Part shown: piece by piece, positions 42,781-51,137 of the stretch
How the letters are laid out: each line of letters opens with the position of its first letter
How positions within the stretch are numbered: position 1 is the first letter of the stretch
DNA from: Aquimarina sediminis
GTDB lineage: Bacteria; Bacteroidota; Bacteroidia; Flavobacteriales; Flavobacteriaceae
Length of the DNA: 64,000 bases
Direction of reading: 5' to 3'
Assembly: GCF_002895435.1 (NCBI RefSeq)
Contig: NZ_POYJ01000012.1
Coordinates: 1 to 64,000 of the forward strand
The notes under the pieces: generated by a model
Databases searched by the model: none
What the model was told of the DNA's origin: nothing
The model's input: only the letters and a program-made list of their open reading frames with translations
Made by a program: the position numbers and the translations under genes

Positions 42781-44160
42781 ATGTATCATAAGTTTTATAA
42801 AGTATTTGTACTAGTTTCTTGTGTGCTTTTGTTATCTGGATGTGGAGCATATTTTAATCAACCTATTACGATAGAAAATGCTAGAATAGGTGAGGACACA
42901 GAAGTTACAAAAACATTAAGAGATTTTCCGTTACCCGTAGAGCCTGTAGTTGTCGGAGTATATAAGTTTAGAGATCAAACAGGGCAATATAAACCAACCG
43001 AAAATGGGAGTACATTTAGTACAGCAGTAACACAAGGGGCAACAACAATATTAATCAAAGCTCTAGAAGATTCTAAATGGTTTGTGCCTATTGAACGAGA
43101 AAATTTGAGCAATTTACTTAATGAACGTAATATTATACGTTCAACAAGAAAAGAATATAGAAAAACCAAAAATTCGAACGAACCACAATTACCTCCATTG
43201 TTATATGCAGGAATTATTCTTGAAGGAGGTATCGTCTCATATGACTCTAATATAATTACAGGAGGATTAGGGGCACGATATTTTGGGGTAGGAGGTTCTA
43301 CAAAATACAGGCAAGATAGAATTACAATTTATTTGCGTGCTGTATCAACCTCTAGTGGTAAAATTTTGAAAACAGTATATGTGTCCAAAACAATTTTGTC
43401 ACAAGCATTAGATGTAAACTTTTTTAGATATGTAAACTTTAAAAGATTATTAGAGGCAGAAACAGGTTTTACAAAAAACGAACCAGGTCAAATGGCAGTG
43501 TCTGAGGCAATCGAAAAAGCGGTAGAATCTTTGATCATAGAAGGGGTAGAAGATAAATTGTGGGCGGTAAATGCAGATTCTGATGAGATAAATGCTTTGG
43601 TAGAAAACTACAAAAAAGAAAAAAACGAAGCCCAAAATACAGGATTATATGATAGGTATTTTAAAGAGAGAAGGGCGAAGAAATCTGTTTTTGTAAAAGG
43701 AGGAGCTGCTTTGATTAGCGGAGATTATAATAATCCAGAGTTTACATATTCTGCAAAAATAGGAGGTAGATGGTACTTTAATCCATATCTCAATGTAAAT
43801 CTAAGTATTAATAAATTTGACCTTTCTAATGAAAATGCATTTGTGGAAGGTTTTAATGCTTCCGACCTCAATGCTGAGATAAACTTCTTACCCTTCGATA
43901 AACTATCACCATTCTTATATGGAGGAATGGGGGTTGTAAATGATGATGATTTTGATAATACGCTGTTTAAACTTCAATATGGAGGAGGGATAGAGTATTT
44001 ATTGTCTGATAAGGTCGGTATTTCGGTAAATGCTACACATAACCTAATGCTTAATGATGAGTTAGATGGAGTAATCCAAGGGAAAAGAGATGATCAGTAT
44101 TTTGATTTTACTGTCGGGATTAACTGGTATTTTGGAAATCGTATTAAAAGAAAAAAATAG
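42781..44160 (+). CDS. csgG: curli secretion channel CsgG with extra C-terminal barrel-like domain
   Basis: 459 residues, against 277 in E. coli. A lipoprotein signal ends at LSGC (Cys at about 21). The CsgG domain covers about 30-265: VVGVYKFRDQTGQYKPTENG, TQGATTILIKALEDSKWFVP, IERENLSNLLNERNIIRSTR, GIILEGGIVSYDSNIITGGL, GSTKYRQDRITIYLRAVSTS. The last 160 residues (about 300-459) form alternating amphipathic strands with aromatic ends (KIGGRWYFNPYLNVNLSINK, LQYGGGIEYLLSDKVGISVN, FDFTVGINWYFGNRIKRK), like an eight-strand OmpA-type barrel. It forms the outer-membrane pore for curlin export. Confidence 0.9.
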   Translation: MYHKFYKVFVLVSCVLLLSGCGAYFNQPITIENARIGEDTEVTKTLRDFPLPVEPVVVGVYKFRDQTGQYKPTENGSTFSTAVTQGATTILIKALEDSKWFVPIERENLSNLLNERNIIRSTRKEYRKTKNSNEPQLPPLLYAGIILEGGIVSYDSNIITGGLGARYFGVGGSTKYRQDRITIYLRAVSTSSGKILKTVYVSKTILSQALDVNFFRYVNFKRLLEAETGFTKNEPGQMAVSEAIEKAVESLIIEGVEDKLWAVNADSDEINALVENYKKEKNEAQNTGLYDRYFKERRAKKSVFVKGGAALISGDYNNPEFTYSAKIGGRWYFNPYLNVNLSINKFDLSNENAFVEGFNASDLNAEINFLPFDKLSPFLYGGMGVVNDDDFDNTLFKLQYGGGIEYLLSDKVGISVNATHNLMLNDELDGVIQGKRDDQYFDFTVGINWYFGNRIKRKK

Positions 44161-44261
44161 AGTAATACATGAAATCGGAATAACCTAGAAATAAGTACAC
44201 ATAGAGTTGTTACTTGTGGTTGTATAAGATTTGATGAATCTCTTAAAAGTAAAATAGACAC

Positions 44262-45749
44262 ATGAAAGAATTTATTATAAGAATAATAAGTGTTTTTGTA
44301 ATTCTGGCTACAGCTTCTTGTAGTGAAGATACTATTGATTCGGCAGGTTTAGGATCTGTAAAAGGAAAAGTGGTAAAAGTAGGAACAAATGAACCTATAG
44401 AAAATGTAAAAATATCTACAAACCCATCTTCAAGTACTGTGTTCACAGATGAAGATGGTGTTTATAAATTAGATAATGTACCCTCTGGAGAGTATTCTTT
44501 ATCCGCCCAAAAAGAAGGGTTGTTGGCCGTTTTTAAAGGGATAACTGTGCTTTCAGATATAGAATTAGAAGTTGTTTTAGAGATGGAAGTAGAAGCTGCT
44601 GGAAATCGTCCTCCCGTTGCTGCAACATTGGTTACACCAGTTGATAATACTATAGATCTTCCGTTAGAAGTTAAATTAATATGGACAGCAAGTGATCCGG
44701 ATGAAGATAATCTTACTTACAAAGTAAGTTTAAGAAATGAAAACAGTGCAGATGTAGAGGTGTTTGAAGATGTAACTGATACTACCTATACCGTTTCTGG
44801 ACTTTCGTACAGTACCAAGTATTTCTGGCAGGTAATTGCTAGTGATGGTATTAATCCCGAGGTCAATAGTGCTATTTTTGCTTTTAAAACAGCAGGGCCA
44901 CCAAACAATAGAATTGTTTTTACAAAACTGGTGGGGGACAATAGCGTGATTTACTCATCAGATGAGAGTGGAGGCACGCAAATCCCTCTTACTTCTACTT
45001 CGAAAAATAGCTTTAGACCTAGAAGAAATGTAGCTACCAAAAAAATCGCCTTTTTACAATCTATAGGATCGCAAACCCATTTGTTTACAATGAATGAAGA
45101 TGGTTCACAAGTAAAACAAGTAACTTCTACTGTTGGAGTATCAGGATTTAATCTAGAAGAAATAGATTTTTCCTGGGATGCAGGAGGAGCAAAACTCCTA
45201 TTCCCTAGTCAAGATAAATTATATTCTATAAATGCAGACGGAAGTGGTTTGAGTTTGGTATATCAAACAACAGGAGATTTGATTACCGAGGTTGATAAGA
45301 ATGATAGTACAGGAATAACGGTCTTAAAAACTAATGATCATGATGGATATGCAGTACAGATTTTTACAATTGACGGAGGAGGCGCAGTACAAGATGTAAT
45401 CCTTACGGGGCAAAATGGAGCAGCAGGAAGTGTTAATTTATCTGTAGATGGAACCAAATTATTATATAGTCGTGATATGTCTGGTTCAGAAAATATAAAT
45501 TATCGACAATTAGACTCTCGTATTTTTATTTATGATTTTGGAACAACAGTAAGTACAGACCTGTCAACAGGTAGATCCGCAGGAACTAATGATCTAGATG
45601 CTAGGTTTTCGCCAAATGAAGCTAGTGTGATTTTTGTAAATACATCTAATGATGGTATCTCTGTTAAAAATATTCAAACAGTACCAATAGGTGATCTGGA
45701 TACTAGAACGACAGTATTAGAAAATGCCGAAATGCCTGATTGGGAATAA
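44262..45749 (+). CDS. lipoprotein with carboxypeptidase-regulatory, FN3-like and TolB-like propeller domains
   Basis: 495 residues. Lipobox in LATASCSEDT (Cys at about 20). Residues 25-110: carboxypeptidase regulatory-like domain (GSVKGKVVKVGTNEPIENVK, YSLSAQKEGLLAVFKGITVL). Residues 115-210: fibronectin III-like (VKLIWTASDPDEDNLTYKVS, STKYFWQVIASDG). Residues 215-495: TolB-type WD-like repeats (FTMNEDGSQVKQVTSTVG, YSINADGSGLSLVYQTTG, NLSVDGTKLLYSRDMSGSEN, ARFSPNEASVIFVNTSND). It lies 101 bases after csgG in the same direction and may be part of the curli cluster, as a surface anchor or fibre partner. Confidence 0.75.
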   Translation: MKEFIIRIISVFVILATASCSEDTIDSAGLGSVKGKVVKVGTNEPIENVKISTNPSSSTVFTDEDGVYKLDNVPSGEYSLSAQKEGLLAVFKGITVLSDIELEVVLEMEVEAAGNRPPVAATLVTPVDNTIDLPLEVKLIWTASDPDEDNLTYKVSLRNENSADVEVFEDVTDTTYTVSGLSYSTKYFWQVIASDGINPEVNSAIFAFKTAGPPNNRIVFTKLVGDNSVIYSSDESGGTQIPLTSTSKNSFRPRRNVATKKIAFLQSIGSQTHLFTMNEDGSQVKQVTSTVGVSGFNLEEIDFSWDAGGAKLLFPSQDKLYSINADGSGLSLVYQTTGDLITEVDKNDSTGITVLKTNDHDGYAVQIFTIDGGGAVQDVILTGQNGAAGSVNLSVDGTKLLYSRDMSGSENINYRQLDSRIFIYDFGTTVSTDLSTGRSAGTNDLDARFSPNEASVIFVNTSNDGISVKNIQTVPIGDLDTRTTVLENAEMPDWE

Positions 45750-45874
45750 TTTAATTTATGATTTTTGTTTAGATAATTTGATTAATTATTTCAGAGTAAG
45801 TTCATAATTCTACGTTGTCGATTTAGAGTTGCATAATTCATACAACGTAATTCGTAATTCGTAATTAATTAAAT

Positions 45875-45882
45875 TATCTTTG
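45875..45882 (+). promoter_or_regulatory. promoter -7 element of purM
   Basis: TATCTTTG fits TAnnTTTG, 20 bases before the ATG. Just upstream, CGTAATT occurs three times in tandem (45845-45867). No clear -33 element. Confidence 0.5.
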
Positions 45883-45901
45883 CGCTCTAATTTTCAATAT
45901 C

Positions 45902-47080
45902 ATGAGCGAAGAAGTAAGTAAACGCTATGCGCAACGTGGAGTTTCTGCATCAAAAGAAGATGTTCACAGTGCAATTAAGAATATAGATAAAGGATTATTT
46001 CCAAAGGCATTTTGTAAAATTGTTCCCGATTACCTTACAGGAGACGAAGATTACTGCCTGATTATGCATGCAGATGGAGCTGGAACAAAATCTTCTTTAG
46101 CTTATATGTATTGGAAAGAAACAGGAGATGTTTCAGTGTGGAAAGGTATTGCCCAGGATGCATTAATAATGAATATTGATGATCTATTATGTGTTGGGGC
46201 AACAGATAATATTATGTTATCATCTACCATTGGAAGAAACAAAAACTTGATTCCGGGAGAAGTGATTTCTGCAATTATTAATGGAACAGAAGAGTTGCTG
46301 GCTGAGCTTAAAAGCTTTGGAGTAGAGATTCATTCTACAGGAGGAGAGACTGCTGATGTGGGTGATTTGGTGCGAACGATTATTGTAGATTCTACTGTAA
46401 CTGCCCGAATGAAACGCCAAGATGTTATTGATAACGCAAATATAAAAGAAGGAGATGTCATCGTAGGGCTAGCTTCTTTTGGTCAGGCTAGCTATGAAAA
46501 AGAATATAATGGAGGAATGGGAAGCAATGGCTTAACCTCTGCGCGCCACGATGTGTTTAGTAAGATTTTGGCAGAAAAATATCCAGAAAGCTTTGATCCA
46601 TCGGTTCCTTCTGATCTGGTATACTCTGGTAAAACAAACTTAACCGATGAGGTGACCGATTCTCCTATCGATGCAGGTAAATTAGTATTGTCTCCAACAA
46701 GAACATATGCACCTATAATTAAAAAAATACTATCGCAATATGATAGCAAAACTATACATGGGATGGTACATTGTAGTGGTGGTGCACAAACTAAGATTTT
46801 ACATTTTATAGATAACCTTCATATCATAAAAGATAACTTATTTGATGTTCCACCTTTATTCAAACTAATTCAGGAAAACTCAGGTACCGATTGGAAAGAA
46901 ATGTATCAGGTGTTCAATATGGGGCATCGTATGGAACTTTATGTGTCTCCCGAAATAGCAGAAGATATTATTGCAATTTCTAAAAGTTTTAATGTAGATG
47001 CCAAGATTGTAGGTAGAGTAGAGGCTTCTGAAAAGAAAAAACTTACAATCAATAGTGAGTTTGGAACTTATGTATATTAA
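45902..47080 (+). CDS. purM: phosphoribosylformylglycinamidine cyclo-ligase (AIR synthase)
   Basis: 392 residues, the long form found in Bacteroidota. It closes FGAM to AIR with ATP in purine synthesis. Signatures: RYAQRGVSASKEDVHSAIKN, LIMHADGAGTKSSLAYMYWK, AQDALIMNIDDLLCVGATDN, HSTGGETADVGDLVRTIIVD, GDVIVGLASFGQASYEKEYN with GGMGSNGLTSARHDVF, and MVHCSGGAQTKILHFIDNLH. It lies 53 bases before the cupin gene. Confidence 0.9.
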   Translation: MSEEVSKRYAQRGVSASKEDVHSAIKNIDKGLFPKAFCKIVPDYLTGDEDYCLIMHADGAGTKSSLAYMYWKETGDVSVWKGIAQDALIMNIDDLLCVGATDNIMLSSTIGRNKNLIPGEVISAIINGTEELLAELKSFGVEIHSTGGETADVGDLVRTIIVDSTVTARMKRQDVIDNANIKEGDVIVGLASFGQASYEKEYNGGMGSNGLTSARHDVFSKILAEKYPESFDPSVPSDLVYSGKTNLTDEVTDSPIDAGKLVLSPTRTYAPIIKKILSQYDSKTIHGMVHCSGGAQTKILHFIDNLHIIKDNLFDVPPLFKLIQENSGTDWKEMYQVFNMGHRMELYVSPEIAEDIIAISKSFNVDAKIVGRVEASEKKKLTINSEFGTYVY

Positions 47081-47133
47081 GTTTTGATAGTAATTAGATA
47101 ATAATAAACGAATCAAAAATAACTGAGAACAGT

Positions 47134-47457
47134 ATGATAGATCTTTCAAAAATAGAAGAGAAAGAAGTAATGGAAGGCTTTAAAGGAAAGTTTATTCATA
47201 CCGAGAACAGTACGCTTGCCTTTTGGGAAGTAAAAAAAGGATCGATTTTACCACTGCACTCTCATATCCACGAGCAAACAACACAAGTTTTAGAAGGTAA
47301 AATTGAATTAACTATAGATGGTGAAACAAACATCTATGAAAATGGATTTGTAGCAGTTATTCCTCCAAATATTCCACATAGTGGTATAGCATTAACAGAT
47401 TGTAAAATTTTTGATACGTTTAGCCCTGTAAGAGAGGATTATAAAAACTTTGTTTGA
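47134..47457 (+). CDS. small cupin-domain protein
   Basis: 107 residues, one conserved cupin barrel: SILPLHSHIHEQTTQVLEGK carries the metal ligands H-x-H and E, then IELTIDGETNIYENGFVAVI and PPNIPHSGIALTDCKIFDTF the second motif with His. Cupins of this size are sugar or small-molecule enzymes or sensors; the substrate cannot be read from the sequence. It follows purM by 53 bases in the same orientation. Confidence 0.8.
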   Translation: MIDLSKIEEKEVMEGFKGKFIHTENSTLAFWEVKKGSILPLHSHIHEQTTQVLEGKIELTIDGETNIYENGFVAVIPPNIPHSGIALTDCKIFDTFSPVREDYKNFV

Positions 47458-48211
47458 GAAACTCTTAATTTTACTAATAACACCTCTGTATATAAGTTAA
47501 AAATGGAGTGGTGAAAATGTAAAAACGATATCTTTATTTGAAGATAGATAATTCGGAATATTTTTTTCTTAGTAATTCCAGTTTTGGATTGATGTACTTT
47601 TTGCAAAATGGTTTGTCTGGATTATTTTAGTAATAATCAAGAAGATCTGCCCTTGAAGATTTAAATTCTCGAAATCCTAAAACCTTAGTAATTATCTGAT
47701 GAGTATACTCTTTTTGAAGTACCCCTCCTGGCAAGGGGTATCCCCCATATCGTGAGGGTTCTTTTTGATCCCGAGGTGGTTCGAGCTGATACAATCACGC
47801 TTCGAACTGATATTTTATCGCTTCGAGTTGATAATTTGACAATTACTTTTGATAAAGTATCGCTTCGAGCTGATATTTTATCGAATATTTTTGATACGTT
47901 CACCCTTCGAGTTGATAATTTATCAACTCGAAGAACCATTTTATCAGCTCGAACCACCTATATAGGTGGTTCGAACCGTCTTGGGATCAACTCGAAGGGT
48001 GAACGTATCAGCTCTAAGTACCTATAAAGGTGGTTAGAATCTTGATTGTATCAGCTCGAACCACTTCTGGATCAATTCAAAAGACCATTTTATCATCTCA
48101 AGCCATCTAAGTACCCCAAATACCATAAAAGCCCTTTAAGATTTCAAAATAAGACTATGTTTGTTTTTAAAGATATATGTAAATTGGTCACGGATTACTA
48201 GAAACACCCAT
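47458..48211. repeat. dense palindromic repeat tract in a gene-free region
   Basis: 754 bases without a credible gene; the first 250 hold nothing visible. From 47,710 to 48,100 the sequence is made of interleaved direct and inverted copies of TTCGAGCTGATA and TATCAGCTCGAA. It contains a perfect 26-bp palindrome (47949-47974, TCGAACCACC arms) and a 25-bp inverted pair (47892-47916 with 47986-48010). Both strands stay open (47752-48027 plus, 47685-47957 minus) because the units avoid stops in phase; the predicted proteins are low-complexity, so I treat the tract as non-coding. Confidence 0.75.
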
Positions 48212-49321
48212 ATGTCAGATATTACTAAATTTTACAGCCTGGCGCATATATGTATCGCCTCGATAGGAGGAATATTATTATTGGCTATATGGTATAATAT
48301 TAGAAAACGTTTCAAACAATTTTTAGAAGAAGATGATTCGCAAAAAAGAATAGATAAAGGGCTGTTGTATCTTAGTTTAGCCCTTTTTGTATGGGTGTTT
48401 TCGGGAACCTGGATTTACATGGCAAATCTTTTTTCTTTTACAGACACTATTATTTATGATGTTGGATATAGCTTTTTCTCTGTTTTAAATACCTTGGTTT
48501 TATTATTAGCATTATTCTATTTTGATTTTGCTCCCGGTTTTTTATATAAGAATAAAAAAAATACGATTATTCTTACTGTCTTGGTAATCGTAGTTTCTGT
48601 AATAACTTTTGTTCTGATTCAGAAATATAAAGATGCTCCTGTGGCAAACGGAATACGATTAAGCGGTATCCCTGATTTGCTGTTATCCTGTTTTTTGACT
48701 TATTTGTTTATAGTCTCTTTTTATAAAACATTTATGAATCGAGGATTGAAGTTGGTAGCAGTAATATCGGTATTAGCTTTTTTGCTTATGTTGGGGTCAC
48801 AGATGCCAGATGTATTTGTGATGATGGATAATGTATTGTATGGTCATCTTATTAAGATCATAGCAAAAACAACATTTATTTCTATCTTTCTGGTATTGGC
48901 AACAAGTTGGGTGATTCAATTGGCGTTAACTCCTAAGCCTAGTGAAATGACAATCAAATTTATGGATTGGTCATTGGTGAAAATAACAATTCCTTCTAAA
49001 GAAATTTATGATAAAACAATCGATTTTGGATCCAAAACTACCCAGTATAAAAACTTATTGAAGTTTGCCATAAAACGAAAATATGAAGTAGGAGATGGAC
49101 AGTATTTATTAGTAAGTTCTGGAGGAGAAATAAAAAGCCAAACGTATCTGAGTAGAATCATAGAAAATATAAACTCTATACTTCAATTAGAGTCGGTATC
49201 GCAGTTAGAACGAAAAGATATGTTTACTTTTATTGGGCATGGTAAGTACAGGCTTAGAGTAATTCCCGAAAATATAGATATTGACAAAACATTACTGGAA
49301 GAATTCAATAAAACTTCATAA
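48212..49321 (+). CDS. seven-helix membrane protein with soluble C terminus, unknown
   Basis: 369 residues from MSDITKFYSLAHICIASIGG. An upstream ATG at 48,161 lies in the end of the repeat tract and adds a non-membrane leader, so I prefer 48,212. About seven hydrophobic segments lie in residues 10-245. The C-terminal 120 residues are soluble (MTIKFMDWSLVKITIPSKEI, LKFAIKRKYEVGDGQYLLVS). No family recognised. A sensor without an attached kinase is possible. The 136-bp gap before the next gene suggests a separate unit. Confidence 0.6.
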   Translation: MSDITKFYSLAHICIASIGGILLLAIWYNIRKRFKQFLEEDDSQKRIDKGLLYLSLALFVWVFSGTWIYMANLFSFTDTIIYDVGYSFFSVLNTLVLLLALFYFDFAPGFLYKNKKNTIILTVLVIVVSVITFVLIQKYKDAPVANGIRLSGIPDLLLSCFLTYLFIVSFYKTFMNRGLKLVAVISVLAFLLMLGSQMPDVFVMMDNVLYGHLIKIIAKTTFISIFLVLATSWVIQLALTPKPSEMTIKFMDWSLVKITIPSKEIYDKTIDFGSKTTQYKNLLKFAIKRKYEVGDGQYLLVSSGGEIKSQTYLSRIIENINSILQLESVSQLERKDMFTFIGHGKYRLRVIPENIDIDKTLLEEFNKTS

Positions 49322-49457
49322 AATATAGATTGTAATTATTTGTAACTACCCGTGAGAGCGTAACAATTTGATATAAATTGCTATTTTTTAGAACTTCTCT
49401 TTTAGTTATTCTGAAATTATTAATGTTTTGTGTTTAATATAAATTTAAACATAGAAC

Positions 49458-51017
49458 ATGAACTCAAATCAAACCATTGCTGGTAAGCAGGAAGTATTCG
49501 GACACCCCAAAGGATTATTATACCTGTTTTTTGCAGAGTTATGGGAGCGTTTTTCGTTTTATGGAATGAAAGCTCTTTTGGTGCTGTATATGACCAAACA
49601 TCTTTTGTATTCTGATGATAAATCTTTTGGTGTAATGGCGGCGTATATGTCGTTGGTATATGTTACTCCTATGATAGGTGGTATTATAGCCGATAAGTAC
49701 ATGGGATACAGAAAATCTATAATCTTAGGAGGAGTGCTAATGGCTGCAGGGCATTTTTTTCTTACGATAGAGACTCCTGTGTTTTTTTATGGATCCTTAG
49801 CATTAATAATTGTAGGGAATGGTTTTTTTAAACCTAATATTTCTACTATGGTAGGATCATTGTATAAAGAAGGAGATGGAAGAAGAGATTCTGGATTTAC
49901 AATTTTTTACCTAGGAATTAATTTAGGAGGGGCAATAGCGCCTCTGATGTGTGCATGGCTTGCAGAATTATATGGATGGCATTATGGGTTTTTATTAGCT
50001 GGTATCGGCATGTTGGTCGGGCTTATCGTCTTTAAAAGAGGAACACAATTAGAGGTGTTTGGAAACAAAGGTTTGGTTCCTGATCATAAAAGTTATCATA
50101 AGAAAATGTTTGGGCTTAATAAAGGTGATCGAATTTGGTTTATGGCCTGGTTATCGGTTCCAGTGTTTGCATTAATAGTGCGATTTAATGAATTTGAGCA
50201 CTACCTGGTATGGGTTGCCTCTTTGTTTTTGATAGCGTATATAGCATATATTTTGACCAAAGTATCTATCAAGGAACGAAAAAGATTGATAGTAGCAGTA
50301 TATTTCACCACATTATATGCTTTGTTTTCGGCTGTATTTGAACAAGCTGGTAGTTCTCTTACATTGTTTGCCGATAGAAATATAAACCTTGTAGGAATCA
50401 ATGCTGCTCAAACTAATAGTATTAATTCTACCTGGATTGTCTTGCTGGCGATTCCTTTTGCGATGTTATGGACATTTTTGAGTAAGAAAAAAGCAAACCC
50501 CAACTCGGCTATTAAGTTTGGTTTAGGAATGTTGTTTCTTGGATTAGGGTTTTTGGTTTTTGGACTGTCTGCAAATGATGTAGATCAATATGCAAGAACC
50601 CCTATGTTTTATATGGTTGTCGGGTATCTTATTTTGACAGTAGGAGAATTGTTTTTGTCACCTATTGGACTTTCAAAGATTACAGAGTTATCACCGATAA
50701 AATATGCTACATTTATTATGGGGGTTTGGCTTTCTGCTAATTTCTATGGTCACTTTTTTGCAGGAAAAATAGCAAAACTTACTACCGTAAAAGAAGGAGA
50801 AGCCAGTGCATTCTCAAAAGGTATTTTTGGAACTATAAGTGAAACTGTTACTGGGTTGTCAAATACCGTAGTCGAAGGAAGTAATGCTGAAGCTTTTCAG
50901 CAATTATACTCATACGTATCCGTGTATGCTAATTTTGGAGTCATCACGATTGGAATAGGTATAATAGCAATACTAATCTCACCAATTATTAAGAAATTAA
51001 TGGAAGGTGTACATTAG
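49458..51017 (+). CDS. POT/PTR-family peptide:H+ symporter
   Basis: 519 residues, about fourteen membrane helices, major facilitator superfamily. The first helix holds FFAELWERFSFYGMKALLVL with the E-x-x-E-R-F-x-Y-Y/F-G motif of proton-coupled oligopeptide transporters. GGIIADKYMGYRKSIILGGV is the loop 2-3 motif, and GNGFFKPNISTMVGSLYKEG and DSGFTIFYLGINLGGAIAPL are the PTR2 signatures. It imports di- and tripeptides across the inner membrane using the proton gradient. Single gene. Confidence 0.92.
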   Translation: MNSNQTIAGKQEVFGHPKGLLYLFFAELWERFSFYGMKALLVLYMTKHLLYSDDKSFGVMAAYMSLVYVTPMIGGIIADKYMGYRKSIILGGVLMAAGHFFLTIETPVFFYGSLALIIVGNGFFKPNISTMVGSLYKEGDGRRDSGFTIFYLGINLGGAIAPLMCAWLAELYGWHYGFLLAGIGMLVGLIVFKRGTQLEVFGNKGLVPDHKSYHKKMFGLNKGDRIWFMAWLSVPVFALIVRFNEFEHYLVWVASLFLIAYIAYILTKVSIKERKRLIVAVYFTTLYALFSAVFEQAGSSLTLFADRNINLVGINAAQTNSINSTWIVLLAIPFAMLWTFLSKKKANPNSAIKFGLGMLFLGLGFLVFGLSANDVDQYARTPMFYMVVGYLILTVGELFLSPIGLSKITELSPIKYATFIMGVWLSANFYGHFFAGKIAKLTTVKEGEASAFSKGIFGTISETVTGLSNTVVEGSNAEAFQQLYSYVSVYANFGVITIGIGIIAILISPIIKKLMEGVH

Positions 51018-51137
51018 ATTTGTTCAGTTAAAGTTAAATTTCTGAATAATATTTAAAATGAAACTCATCCCTGAAATAAATTAACATTGTTGTGGCTTTG
51101 ATTATTAGTGTTTTGAATAGGTTGAAATTGTTTTGAT

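Noticed and set aside
47685..48027. Overlapping open frames on both strands (repeats of LRxDxLS or similar)
   Set aside because: Both are produced by the same palindromic DNA repeat; neither shows a start context or a sensible fold.
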